A stretch of 64,000 bases of DNA from Gnetum montanum (lineage: Eukaryota; Streptophyta; Gnetopsida; Gnetales; Gnetaceae). How positions within the stretch are numbered: position 1 is the first letter of the stretch; each line of letters opens with the position of its first letter. Where the stretch lies: contig MNCI01003644.1 in NCBI GenBank assembly GCA_015680685.1, positions 88,323 to 152,322 on the forward strand, written 5' to 3'. The notes beneath the pieces were generated by a model. It ran no database searches. It saw only the letters and a program-made list of their open reading frames with translations, and was not told the DNA's origin. A program made the translations under genes and the position numbers. Below are positions 56,197-64,000 of the stretch, in pieces.

Positions 56197-58190
56197 CTAC
56201 TTGCTATTAGAATGGGGGATATCCCTCATAGCTAAATGGCTGAGGATGGCAAGGATTAATAAATGACGATGGGGATCCTTGCATGTTGGAAATATTGGAA
56301 CTTGGCCATACGTACCCCATTGGGGTTCACACACTTGATTGTAGTAAGCATAGTGGGGAAATTTATACAATGTAGTTCCCAGATAACAAGTTGACCCACT
56401 ATGATATTTAGGACCATTAGATGGTATGCAAGGATCGGGATGTTGCCTTCCATGACTATGTTCAGTGGGCCGTATGGTTGTTGGAGGGTTAGTTGGTGGC
56501 CCTGATGAAGTACCATGAGGCATTGGGTTCGAAGATAAGGGTGCACCACAGTGTTGGACTTGTGCTAAGTCAGAGGATGCAGTGGCTTTGGAATTGTGTT
56601 GTCCCTTCCTAGGGTCATTTCTAAAGAAGGGACATCTTCGATGTTGCTGAGGTCTATCACCGCTGTTGGAAAAAATAGCACAAGTAGCATTCGTGGGTTG
56701 TTGCTATGGTGCAGACACCTTAGGAACAGTTGGTGGAGATGTAGAAGGAGGGAAAGGATGAGAATGTTGAAAATTGGGAGAAGTGTAAGATGCACAAGGT
56801 GGTGGTGGTGTTGAGGACATCGCCTAATAGTATTATGGAGAACGGTAATGTGGTGAGATAGAGTATGTTGGCCCAATTGGAGAAACAGGATGTTGAACTA
56901 GATAAGCGTTTGGATTCGGATAATATGAAGGGTGTCTACAGTTTAGGGGTGAATTCCCCCACGACTTGGATTGTTGCCACTGTGATCAAACACAGTATCT
57001 CTGTACGAACTCTATATGTAACATGCTTCCCCAATGCTCATATAAATGTAACAAGATTGGGCATTGGCCCTTGGGGTGATCGTATAGGCATATATTGCAT
57101 TCATATGTATGATTGGCAGTTGAGCTCTTATTTTCTTCATTCCTTCTTTCCGAATGTCTAATGATGTTTTGTCCTGCTTCTTGGGTTGTCAAAACTCTAT
57201 CTCCAATAATATCAATAACTTCTCCACACTTTTTATATGTCCATTCCAACATCTTATTGATCTTTGCCTCGACTTCCTCTAATGATTGTTGTACTGGCAA
57301 CGATGGTTCTTTCTCCTTGTGATAAGTCAATTTCTCCTTTTTATGATCATGGACCTTTGTTAAGTTGAAATTTTGGTCCCATTGATGTTTTTCAACACTC
57401 TCCCATCTAGCCATTTCTCCTTCTTCTTTTGCTACCCGCTTAATAAGCTCTTGGATTTGATGGGTTCATAGTTCGTATAGTTGACCTTGGGCATACATCC
57501 CTAGGGTTTCTCTTGTTGCATCACGAAGCCCATCAATTATATGGTACATTAGCCTTTCCTCAAAGAACCCATGGCCTGGACAGTTGTTTAACAATGCATA
57601 ATATCTTTCTAAGGCCATGTCCAAGGGTTCATGTTGTGCTTGTTTCCACTCTTGGATTTGTTTCCTCAAGGCTGAGACTCTTGCGTAGGTTTGATATCTT
57701 TCGTTAAAGAATTCTACCATTGTTGGCCAACGTCATATTGAATTTGGTTTTAACGATCTATACCATAATTTTGCTTGGCCAATGAGTGTCATAGGAAAGA
57801 GCTTAAGTTTTTGCCAACCGTTATCAATGTTGTTCCATGTGCAGGCATCGTAGAAGGCTTGTAAACGTTGATGCAGATCTAAGTCATAGCCTTCTGAGAA
57901 AGTAGGGAAGTTGTTTAAATCGAGCCTGGGTAGGCAGCTCTCTTTACGATGCCTACGGGAGATTCAAACTGCCTCTTGTATTTGCATTAGGCTTGTAGTG
58001 GCCAGTGGGGGTTCATCGTCATCGAGTAAGTTATGCTTTCGTGTGTTGGGACGATGTTGCCTCGTTTATGTTTATAAGAAACCCCCACCTCAGATTGTGT
58101 ACTCCAGTCTTCATTGTCATATAATTCGTCGGTTCTCCAATGAATTTCCTCACTAGGTATGACATTATCATAGTCTTGTAGGAGAGGCAT
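56197..58190 (-). pseudogene. gag of E2
   Basis: Start at 58190, MPLLQDYDNVIPSEEIHWRT. A one-base deletion near 58060 (relative to E1) shifts the frame, which ends in TAATG at 57987. The gag frame is open again from that ATG: MQIQEAV, RLQAFYDACTWNNIDNGW, MVEFFNERYQTYARVSALRK, QEWKQAQHEPLDMALERYY and IIDGLRDATRETLGMYAQGQ. After LEEVEAKINKMLEWTYKKCG comes the zinc knuckle CNICLYDHPKGQC. The C-terminal 230 codons are Pro/His/Ser/Tyr-rich and end at 56197. About 660 codons, few stops. Homologous to element C gag; it should package RNA into particles. Confidence 0.75.
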
Positions 58191-58312
58191 GGTTGTGAAG
58201 CTATGTGTGAATTCGTATGTGACTTTTTGTAATTAATTCTTCTTAAAAGATATATCATTAATTCCTATATAGCAACCTTGTATGATATAACTAATCTAGA
58301 TAACTAGCACTG

Positions 58313-58330
58313 TCCCCGGCAACGGCGCCA
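58313..58330 (-). promoter_or_regulatory. tRNA-Asp-type primer-binding site of E2
   Basis: Minus strand TGGCGCCGTTGCCGGGGA, one nucleotide inside the 5' LTR. This 18-mer is the standard primer site reported for Athila-like and several other plant gypsy elements. Confidence 0.9.
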
Positions 58331-58331
58331 A

Positions 58332-59172
58332 TGATGAGTGGCGAGATACCCCTACACTCAACCATACGAATACGAGCATTACACGCGCCATCTAGTCGAA
58401 CTCCGCAAACAAACTAGTTGTGGCATCTAGATAGTTAGCCTTAGGTCACAGTTCGTTGTCTTCCCATTTGGACTAGTATTATCTTTGTCATGTATGGTTT
58501 GGTCCAGAGTGAGGTGTATGATGTGGTTCCTAATCTAATGCTACTCCTAAAGGCGATGGAAAATAATATTTACTAAACTAAGAGAGAAAAGGGAGAGAAT
58601 CTGAGCTAGCCTAAGTGCGATGAGCATCCATTCCTTAATCATCCATACACATCTTGGACCTCGTGCACGACTACCACTAGGATTACCAAGTGTAGATCCT
58701 AGGTACGCTACTAGGTTACCAAGTAGTCCCACTTAAATGCTTGTGATTAAGTCATACTCATTCGACGTTTAATAGGAGTTTAAGGGTGAGAGAGATATTA
58801 GCTAAGAAAGCAATGAATAACAATAACAATGACAATTAATTAAATAATTAAGCTAAGTGAATGCTGCAATGATGAAGTAATCTCGATCTTTATTTCCGAT
58901 CATGTGCTTGTCCAAGTACGTCACACTTGAATAAGGATGTTGTAAAATTACAATCATCACACTGCGGGCATGCACTGGGAGAAAGGGTTGAGAGGAAAAA
59001 CTGACAAAAAGTTCCTACTTTAACACTAAGAGCTAAAATCAAAACTTAACACTAAACTCCAATATGCCTGCCTCTTATTTATAGATGAGGAGACAGGCTA
59101 CGATATCGCGTACGTGATATCGCGTCGGCTATGATATCACGTATATCACAGCCAACAGCACACGACTCATCA
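58332..59172 (-). repeat. 5' LTR of E2
   Basis: 841 bp, TGATGAGTGGCGAGA to CACGACTCATCA. TATA motif CTATAAATA on the minus strand at 59076-59084. Two GATATC palindrome units at 59097-59153. Confidence 0.9.
59076..59153 (-). promoter_or_regulatory. TATA box with upstream GATATC palindromes (E2 5' LTR)
   Basis: The minus-strand promoter has CTATAAATA at 59084-59076. Just upstream (higher coordinates) lie CGATATCGCGTACGTGATAT and ATGATATCACGTATATCAC. CpG sites are retained in the first unit. Transcription would run leftward into gag. Confidence 0.65.
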
Positions 59173-59177
59173 CCTCC
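59173..59177. repeat. target-site duplication of E2, right
   Basis: CCTCC follows ACTCATCA and equals 52478-52482. Confidence 0.85.
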
Positions 59178-59325
59178 CAGTCTGAATCTATACAATAATA
59201 GGCTTTAAATTAGCAATTACTTGCTAGAGATCTTCGCTAACAAGTAGATCCTCCATGTACATTTTCCAAACTTCGTAATCATTGCTAGAAAAATTTTTAA
59301 CTTTGATTTTTACAAAGTTCACCAT
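59178..59325 (-). pseudogene. gag N-terminus of copia 1
   Basis: ATG at 59325; reads MVNFVKIKVKNFSSNDYEVW, KMYMEDLLVSEDL and IANLKPI before the E2 insertion. This is the usual start of Tork-type copia gag (FxGxNYxxWKxxMEDLL pattern). It continues in the fragment at 52477. Confidence 0.7.
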
Positions 59326-59355
59326 ACCCTGAAATCAAACAACACCATGAAAGAA

Positions 59356-59371
59356 CCTCTCTTCGATACCA
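59356..59371 (-). promoter_or_regulatory. primer-binding-site-like motif of copia 1
   Basis: Minus strand TGGTATCGAAGAGAGG begins like the initiator-Met site TGGTATCAGAGC and lies about 30 nt before the gag ATG and just inside the LTR. Confidence 0.6.
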
Positions 59372-59376
59372 ATTAT

Positions 59377-59760
59377 GATTTTTAGATTGTTCGTAATAAC
59401 ATTAAAATAACTAAATCAATAGAAAAACACAAGAATATATCTTAGGGAAAAACAAAAAAAAAAAAACCCAACAAGAAATAGGCTCCTAGATCTTTATGTT
59501 AGCTTAAAGAGAATTTCTAAAAAGTAGAGAATGGGAAAGAAAAAAGCATTGGGATAAAAGTTAAACAAACATCTTAAATGCTTCCTTGTAACCATATTTA
59601 TAGCATGGAAAGTCAAATGTAAACTTGATGTTAAAAGTGGTAAAATGATGAAAATGAACAATAGTTCTTTATTGACTATATTTTAAATATCCACAACATA
59701 ATTGTTCCAAGGATAGTGTTTGTAATGAAAGACATGAGAACATCTTAGGTTATGTGAACA
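59377..59760 (-). repeat. 5' LTR of copia 1 (right limit approximate)
   Basis: Plus reading starts TGATTTTTAGATTG; a minus-strand TATA motif, GCTATAAATATGG, is near 59597-59609. The ~385-bp size suits a Tork/Tnt1-type LTR. It ends about 80 bp from the stop codon of the acyltransferase gene, in the same orientation. Confidence 0.5.
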
Positions 59761-59840
59761 GCAATTGCCGTCACTGCCTAACAAGCTTCATCTTCATCAT
59801 CATCTTCATCAACCCCTTTATTCTGCTGCTGCTGTTGCCG
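59761..59840 (-). terminator. 3' untranslated region of the acyltransferase with AATAAA
   Basis: Minus-strand AATAAA at 59822-59817 lies about 18 nt after the stop codon, after a short CAGCAGCAG run. A GATGAAGATGATG-type repeat follows. The LTR of copia 1 begins shortly beyond, so the true polyadenylation site may be in or near it. Confidence 0.45.
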
Positions 59841-61424
59841 TTAGTCGTGGGGCAGGTCGTGGAACAGGCGGGCGAACACCTGCATCTGCTGCTCTGGTAA
59901 CAGCGTGCTGACTTCCATGCCACGGCGGCCACCGCGGGGAGGCGAAAAGCACATGCACCCATCATTCGTCAGCTTTGCGGTTACGACTACGGGAGGGCCC
60001 CACCCGAAGTCGGTGTCGTACAAAGGGAAGCGGGGCGATCCCACCACTCTGCTGGTGCATGGAAGCGGCGGCCGCGCAGACATGCCGGACCTTACCATGC
60101 GCTCCATAGCTGTACGGGGCTCGTACTCCACCCACTCCAAAAACTGCCGCACCCACTCCTCATCGGCGCACGTGTCCACTGCGTACTGCACCAGCCGTGC
60201 CGCCACCTGCAACTCCGCCACCACTGCAGCCCTCGGGGCACTCACCACTCCCAAAGTCAGGCAGTTGCCGAAGTACTCTGCCGGCAGCGCCGGCGTCACG
60301 CGCCCGCGGCAGTCCGCCACCACGGAAAACAACGCCCGACCGCCGCCGACGTCAGCCACCCGCGCCGCCACAATGCAGCGCCACGTGTGCGCCGCCACCG
60401 CCACGAACGCCGACCGCGCGCCCGCCCCCGCCAGGCGCCGCAGCCGAGCGATCATTTCGGCCGGCACGTGGAACGTCCTCTGCTGCGCCGTTGCGCTTGC
60501 GCATGTCTGCTCTGCCATGGCTGCCTGCAAAGCTGCAACGTCGCGTTGTTCCACGTCGTCGTCATTGTCGGAGACGACGAACTTGAAGAGCTGCACTCCG
60601 TCGACTCCGTCGACGTCGGCGTCGACCCACCGGTAACGGAGGCGGCGCTGGAGCGGCGACGGCGGCGGGTCTTGTAAAAAGAAGGGGCGGGCGTGAAGCG
60701 GCTTGGCCGAGATTTGGGGCAAGCCTCGGCAGAGTTGGCTCCATGACTCCATGAAATGATAGAAGGCTCTACCGTCGCCTAGCACGTGCTGGAACGCCGT
60801 CCCTATGCAAAAGCCTTCTCCGCCGCCTTGAAAGCCCGTCACCTGCGCTAACACGCCAATCAAAGCAAAGAAAATCAGCACCTCAACATGTTCCCAATTT
60901 CTCGGGCTTTGCCGGAATGAAATAATCTGGGAGCCACCAAAATTCCCTGAAATGTTACCCATGGCTGGTACCTGAACAGAGAGAAGAGGCACGTCCGGAT
61001 GGGAGGCGAAGGCCGTTAAATCCTTGAATTCTGGGACGAGCTTCGAAAACCAGTCTCTGTAAGCGAACTCGTCTTGTTCCAGCTCCCCGAACGGGAAATC
61101 TACGTTGGCCTGTATGAACTCAACGCCCGAATCATTGCAGTCGAATTCCGGGCGCTCCGTGTCAGGATTCAAGGCTAAGCGAGCAGCTACGGGGTAGAAA
61201 TCTACGAGCACCTTGGCCAGGCTTGTCTTGAGTGATTCCACGATCGAATCCAGTGACACATGAGGCGGAAGGCGGTACATGAACAATCTTCTGGTAGTTT
61301 TAATGGTAATCCACCAAATGTCGGTACTTGGCACGCACAAGCGCCGTCCCTCCGGTGGTGAAGGCGACGCCGGTTTCACCATGCACTTGCTCAGAAGCTC
61401 CACCTGTGGCAGCTGCTCAGCCAT
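59841..61424 (-). CDS. BAHD-family acyltransferase, two exons
   Basis: Likely a cytosolic enzyme that moves an acyl group from acyl-CoA to an alcohol or amine in specialised metabolism. Proposed exons are 61424-60972 and 60842-59841 (484 residues). The intervening 129 bp is a probable intron that happens to be open. BAHD marks: DFYPVAARL near residues 75-83, SVQ-VTGFQGGGEGF across the exon joint, the catalytic HVLGD at 170-174, YFGN at 341-344 and DFGWG at 429-433. CNDSGVEFIQA resembles poorly characterised angiosperm BAHD clades, but substrate and clade are unresolved. Start at 61424 chosen for its ACTATGGCT context and the family's usual N-terminus; an in-frame ATG at 61478 would add 18 residues. 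Exon 2 is very GC-rich. It has no premature stop and is the only intact gene here. Confidence 0.88.
   Translation of the reverse strand: MAEQLPQVELLSKCMVKPASPSPPEGRRLCVPSTDIWWITIKTTRRLFMYRLPPHVSLDSIVESLKTSLAKVLVDFYPVAARLALNPDTERPEFDCNDSGVEFIQANVDFPFGELEQDEFAYRDWFSKLVPEFKDLTAFASHPDVPLLSVQVPAMGNISGNFGGSQIISFRQSPRNWEHVEVLIFFALIGVLAQVTGFQGGGEGFCIGTAFQHVLGDGRAFYHFMESWSQLCRGLPQISAKPLHARPFFLQDPPPSPLQRRLRYRWVDADVDGVDGVQLFKFVVSDNDDDVEQRDVAALQAAMAEQTCASATAQQRTFHVPAEMIARLRRLAGAGARSAFVAVAAHTWRCIVAARVADVGGGRALFSVVADCRGRVTPALPAEYFGNCLTLGVVSAPRAAVVAELQVAARLVQYAVDTCADEEWVRQFLEWVEYEPRTAMERMVRSGMSARPPLPCTSRVVGSPRFPLYDTDFGWGPPVVVTAKLTNDGCMCFSPPRGGRRGMEVSTLLPEQQMQVFARLFHDLPHD
60843..60971 (-). other. probable 129-bp phase-0 intron of the acyltransferase gene
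   Basis: It begins GTACCAGCC after CAG and ends TTAGCGCAG before GTGACGGGC. Removing it joins SVQ to VTGFQGGG, restoring the contiguous VQVTxFxxGG block of the family. Retained, it would insert 43 residues (PAMGNISGNFGGSQ and onward) just before the catalytic His. It is more AT-rich than the flanking exons and has a T-rich stretch (GATTTTCTTTGCTTTGATTG) before the acceptor. Many BAHD genes have an intron at this place, as I recall. Confidence 0.8.
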
Positions 61425-61882
61425 AGTTGAAAGAGTTCGAGTTCCCAAATCACGTACCTTATTTCCACAACGGAGCACGAATATGGTTGCGGTGTGCCAC
61501 GCCCACGTCTACGCCTGGAGGCACGAATGCAGCAATCAAATACTGTAATTGTTGGTCAAGGCGCAAGTCCCTCACGGCACAGTCAGGTCGATTCATGCTG
61601 GACAAAAAATAATAATTTGGCCTTGGCAGGGTATGGTCCATAATTTCATTTCCTTATCCATTCTTGAAGCCAGTGCCGCCCCTCTGCCACGAAGAGAAGA
61701 CAATCTTGTTTTAGGATGTGAGCCTATACAAGGAAAAACTTTAAACATTGTTTAAATATGTGTTCTTGAGTTATATTCTTATCGTTCTTATCCATGTAAA
61801 TAGCATAACGATATGCATTTCACATGTGCATAGGTCCTTCATCTTTTCTGTATAGAGCTATGCACTAGAGGTTCGTGATTCC
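61425..61882 (-). promoter_or_regulatory. 5' flank of the acyltransferase gene
   Basis: GC-rich near the start, then AT-rich. No clear TATA box was found within 250 bp upstream. The minus strand has AAGGTACGTGA (about 61460-61450), a donor-like word, and a 60-codon upstream frame (61641-61459) with no recognised family. Confidence 0.35.
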
Positions 61883-62815
61883 AAATAGTCACCTTGCCTT
61901 GCCTCATTATTCTAACCTTGTTCTTGCCTCATTATTCTAACCTTGTTCTTGATGTGTGCATGATTCGTGATTCCAAATAAATTTTGATGAACTGTTCACA
62001 TTGGATTGGGGGGAGCACATTCCGGAGCACATTCAGAAGCGCATTAAATCCACAGTGGCCACCTATTTCATAATTTCCAATGAAATTTTGTCTGAATCTG
62101 TAAGTATACATTGAAATAGTCACCTTGCCTTGCCTTGCCTCATTATTCTTACCTTGTTCTTGATGTGTGCATGATTCGTGATTCCAAATAAATTTTGATG
62201 AACTGTTCACGTTGGATTGGGGGGAGCAGGAGCACATTCAGAAGCAAGCGCATTAAATCCACAGTGGCTACCTATTTCATAATTTCCAATGAAATTTTGT
62301 CTGAATCTGTAAGTATACATTGAAATAGTCACCTTGCCTTGCCTTGCCTCATTATTCTTACCTTGTTCTTGATGTGTGCATGATTCGTGATTCCAAATAA
62401 ATTTTGATGAACTGTTCACGTTGGATTGGGAAGAGGGGGAGCACGTTCAGAAGCGCATTAAATCCACAGTGGCTACCTATTTCATAATTTCCAATGAAAT
62501 TTTGTCTGAATCTGTAAGTATACATTGAAATAGTCACCTTGCCTTGCCTCATTATTCTTACCTTGTTCTTGATGTGTGCATGATTCGTGATTCCCAATAA
62601 ATTTTGATGACGAACTGTTGGCATTGGATTTGGGAGCATGTACAAAAGCGCATTAAATCCACAGTGGCTACCTATTTCATAATTTCCAGTGGCTACCTAT
62701 TTCATAGTTTCCAATGAAATTTTGTCTGAATCTGTAAGTATACATTGAAATAGTCACCTTGCCTTGTCTTATATTATTCTTACCTTGTTCTTGATGTGTG
62801 CATTGTGCATTAAAA
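61883..62815. repeat. ~210-bp tandem repeat upstream of the acyltransferase
   Basis: Four copies plus a partial one start with AAATAGTCACCTTGCCTT near 61883, 62114, 62323, 62528 and 62748 (periods 231, 209, 205, 220). Units share TTGATGTGTGCATGATTCGT, TGGATTGGGGGGAGCA and TTTCATAATTTCCAATGAAA. CCTTG repeats at the unit start vary in number. Copies 2-4 are nearly identical, so the amplification is recent. The open frames here repeat the same peptide and are not genes. Confidence 0.85.
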
Positions 62816-64000
62816 TCTTACCTATCTTCTCCGGCTCTGAATCTTAGCAGAAACTTCATTTCATTGTTAAGTGGCCAGCAAGGAATCAAGATTCATGGCA
62901 TTGGCATGACACACAGAAAACAAAACAAGGGAGTACGAATAGTACGAATGAATAAACAAATACACGGAACTGAAGAAAAGGGCTACTTTGGTAACCAAAG
63001 GCGGAAATCAAGTTTGGGACGGGGCGTGCAAGGTAAACATTGCGTTTGAATGGATTGGCCTTTGGAGGCGTCAAAGTTTCCGCCATGACTCACACATTCA
63101 CGCGTGTCTGCTGGTCATTGCTGGTTTTTGCTCTTTTTCTCATCTCTGCTGAAAAAAGCAAAAACAAAACAGGGTCGTCGTCATGGTCATGAGTCATGAA
63201 CATGATGAGGGATGGATGCTTCTTCAACTTTTTTTCAAATGTGTTTGCTTAGAGCCAACGAAGGCCCCCTACACATGGCCAATGGCCATATGCAAGCTCA
63301 TGGCACTCTGTTTTTACTTTCCCCTTCAACATGGCCCTACAACACTACTCACAGGTCATGGTTGAACAAAAGTAATAGTAGACATGATTTGTTATAAATT
63401 TGGCTGAGGCTTGATGCTTAGTTTCATTCTTGGAAAGATTGGATTGAGTAACAAAAGGGTTTCATTTTATTGCTGTTATTTTGGTTGTTGCAAAAATTAT
63501 ATGTTTAGCTGGATTATAGCTCTCCAGTAAGGAAATGGATTCCATGCACTCCATATCTTTGCAAATTTTCTTGCTTCAGTTTAATAGTGATATTGCAATC
63601 TTCTATGCAATTTTTAAGCATTAACAATATTTTGGATTTACATTGGATGTTCTATATTCTACAATGTTTTTTTATGATACATGAGATTTAATTTTTTAAA
63701 AAAACTAATATATTTAAATTTTCTCTATTACACCCTGGTTACGAACCTTGTCCCCACTTTTCCTTGAGGTACACGTACCTAAACACATTTAGAATCACAA
63801 ATCCTTGATTCTTGGCTTCCATGGATTCTTTTGATGCATAGGTTACATAGGTATAGAGATACAGTAAACATTATGCCACATTTCCATAAATGCATTCATT
63901 CCAGGCAATTTTTTTTTCCCTCAAAAAAACCGTGAATCACCCTCTTTTTTCTTTAAGAAAACCACCAGCCCAACCAGATTTCTAAAAAGCTCGCTGCAGT
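62816..64000. other. flank without recognised gene
   Basis: No supported coding region on either strand. GTCATGGTCATGAGTCATGA near 63180 is a short simple pattern, and the end is AT-rich with a few homopolymer runs. Frames of 60-83 codons have no recognised motifs. Confidence 0.4.

Larger units (their letters stand above)
52483..59172 (-). mobile_element. E2: intact-ended non-autonomous gypsy element with gag and 3' ORF, no pol
   Basis: 6,690 bp with both LTRs (878 and 841 bp), a perfect tRNA-Asp-type primer-binding site, gag (58190-56197), about 1.55 kb of non-coding sequence, an internal polypurine tract, a 256-codon 3' ORF (54320-53553) and a terminal polypurine tract. CCTCC duplications flank it. 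No protease, RT, RNase H or integrase remains. The shared layout with E1 shows that the pol loss predates both insertions. The LTRs are about 90 percent alike by eye over their first 185 bp. Confidence 0.9.
42430..59760 (-). mobile_element. copia 1: Tork/Tnt1-like element split by E1 and E2
   Basis: On the minus strand: 5' LTR (about 59760-59377), primer-binding site, gag start (59325-59178), E2 insertion, gag middle (52477-52126), E1 insertion, gag end with zinc knuckle (45773-45580), integrase, RT and RNase H ending at about 42430. The rejoined host sequence is collinear across both insertions. RT motifs (YVDDMLIVGSD, YASVVSSLMYVMVTTRPDIA) resemble the Tork/Tnt1 group. The 3' LTR was not found. 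Multiple stops make it inactive. Confidence 0.8.

Noticed and set aside
59905-60636. 243-codon open frame on the plus strand
   Set aside because: It is antisense to the GC-rich second exon of the acyltransferase, has an Ala/Thr/Ser-rich composition typical of such shadows, and no family pattern.
60197-60677. Pro/Arg-rich frames on the plus strand and short frames on the minus strand within the acyltransferase
   Set aside because: All are alternative-frame shadows of the GC-rich exon with low-complexity composition.
59841-61424. Naming the gene a taxane, shikimate or spermidine acyltransferase
   Set aside because: The HxxxD and DFGWG motifs place it in the BAHD family only; no substrate-specific feature was recognised and the species is unknown.
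61932-62645. Three overlapping minus-strand frames with repeated HTSRTR/NFIGNYEIG peptides
   Set aside because: They are translations of the ~210-bp tandem repeat, with no evidence of coding selection.

Overview
The window looks like a piece of a large, repeat-choked land-plant genome. Nearly all of it is old, nested LTR retrotransposon sequence, AT-rich and CpG-poor, with stop codons where Gln or Arg codons are expected. Only one clearly intact host gene is visible. A gymnosperm (conifer, cycad, ginkgo) or another large-genome lineage such as a fern fits best, but the sequence alone does not settle the organism. No rRNA, tRNA, CRISPR or bacterial feature was seen.

Layout, left to right. (1) 1-1730: a CpG-rich, LTR- or promoter-like segment with 49-bp tandem hairpin repeats about 250 bp upstream of a TATA box. 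(2) 1930-5707: the 3' end of a Ty3/gypsy element, with a decayed '3' ORF', a polypurine tract and an LTR. (3) 7045-19385: a gypsy element on the minus strand ('gypsy B') with two ~1.3-kb LTR-like direct repeats, gag and protease but no reverse transcriptase. Its 3' half holds a degenerate ~185-bp tandem array and a copia-like LTR insertion. (4) 20300-35100: a plus-strand retroelement gag ('copia C') split by a complete 12.2-kb Athila/Tat-like gypsy element ('element C', 22443-34629). Element C carries LTR, PBS, gag, protease, RT, RNase H, integrase, an internal polypurine tract, a 3' ORF, a terminal polypurine tract and a second LTR. (5) 35190-41700: a minus-strand SIRE-like copia ('copia 2') interrupted by a solo LTR related to gypsy B. 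(6) 42430-59760: a minus-strand Tork/Tnt1-like copia ('copia 1'). Its gag is interrupted twice, by two sibling 6.3-6.7-kb elements ('E1' 45779-52120, 'E2' 52483-59172), each with its own 5-bp target-site duplication. (7) 59841-61424: a GC-rich BAHD acyltransferase gene on the minus strand with one probable 129-bp intron. Upstream of it lies a ~210-bp tandem repeat at 61883-62810, and no gene is recognised from there to the end.

The most interesting material is one gypsy family. E1 and E2 keep gag, a conserved 256-codon 3' ORF, LTRs and duplicated polypurine tracts, but have lost the whole pol region. Element C is an autonomous relative with the same gag, the same 3' ORF start and the same internal polypurine tract. 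In all three, the 3' ORF starts right after a conserved splice-acceptor-like site (GTGATYRCAG followed by ATGGC). This suggests expression from a spliced subgenomic RNA. E1 and E2 would have moved using proteins from an element-C-like relative. The U3 regions of E1 and E2 also carry a variable number of GATATC palindromes just upstream of the TATA box.
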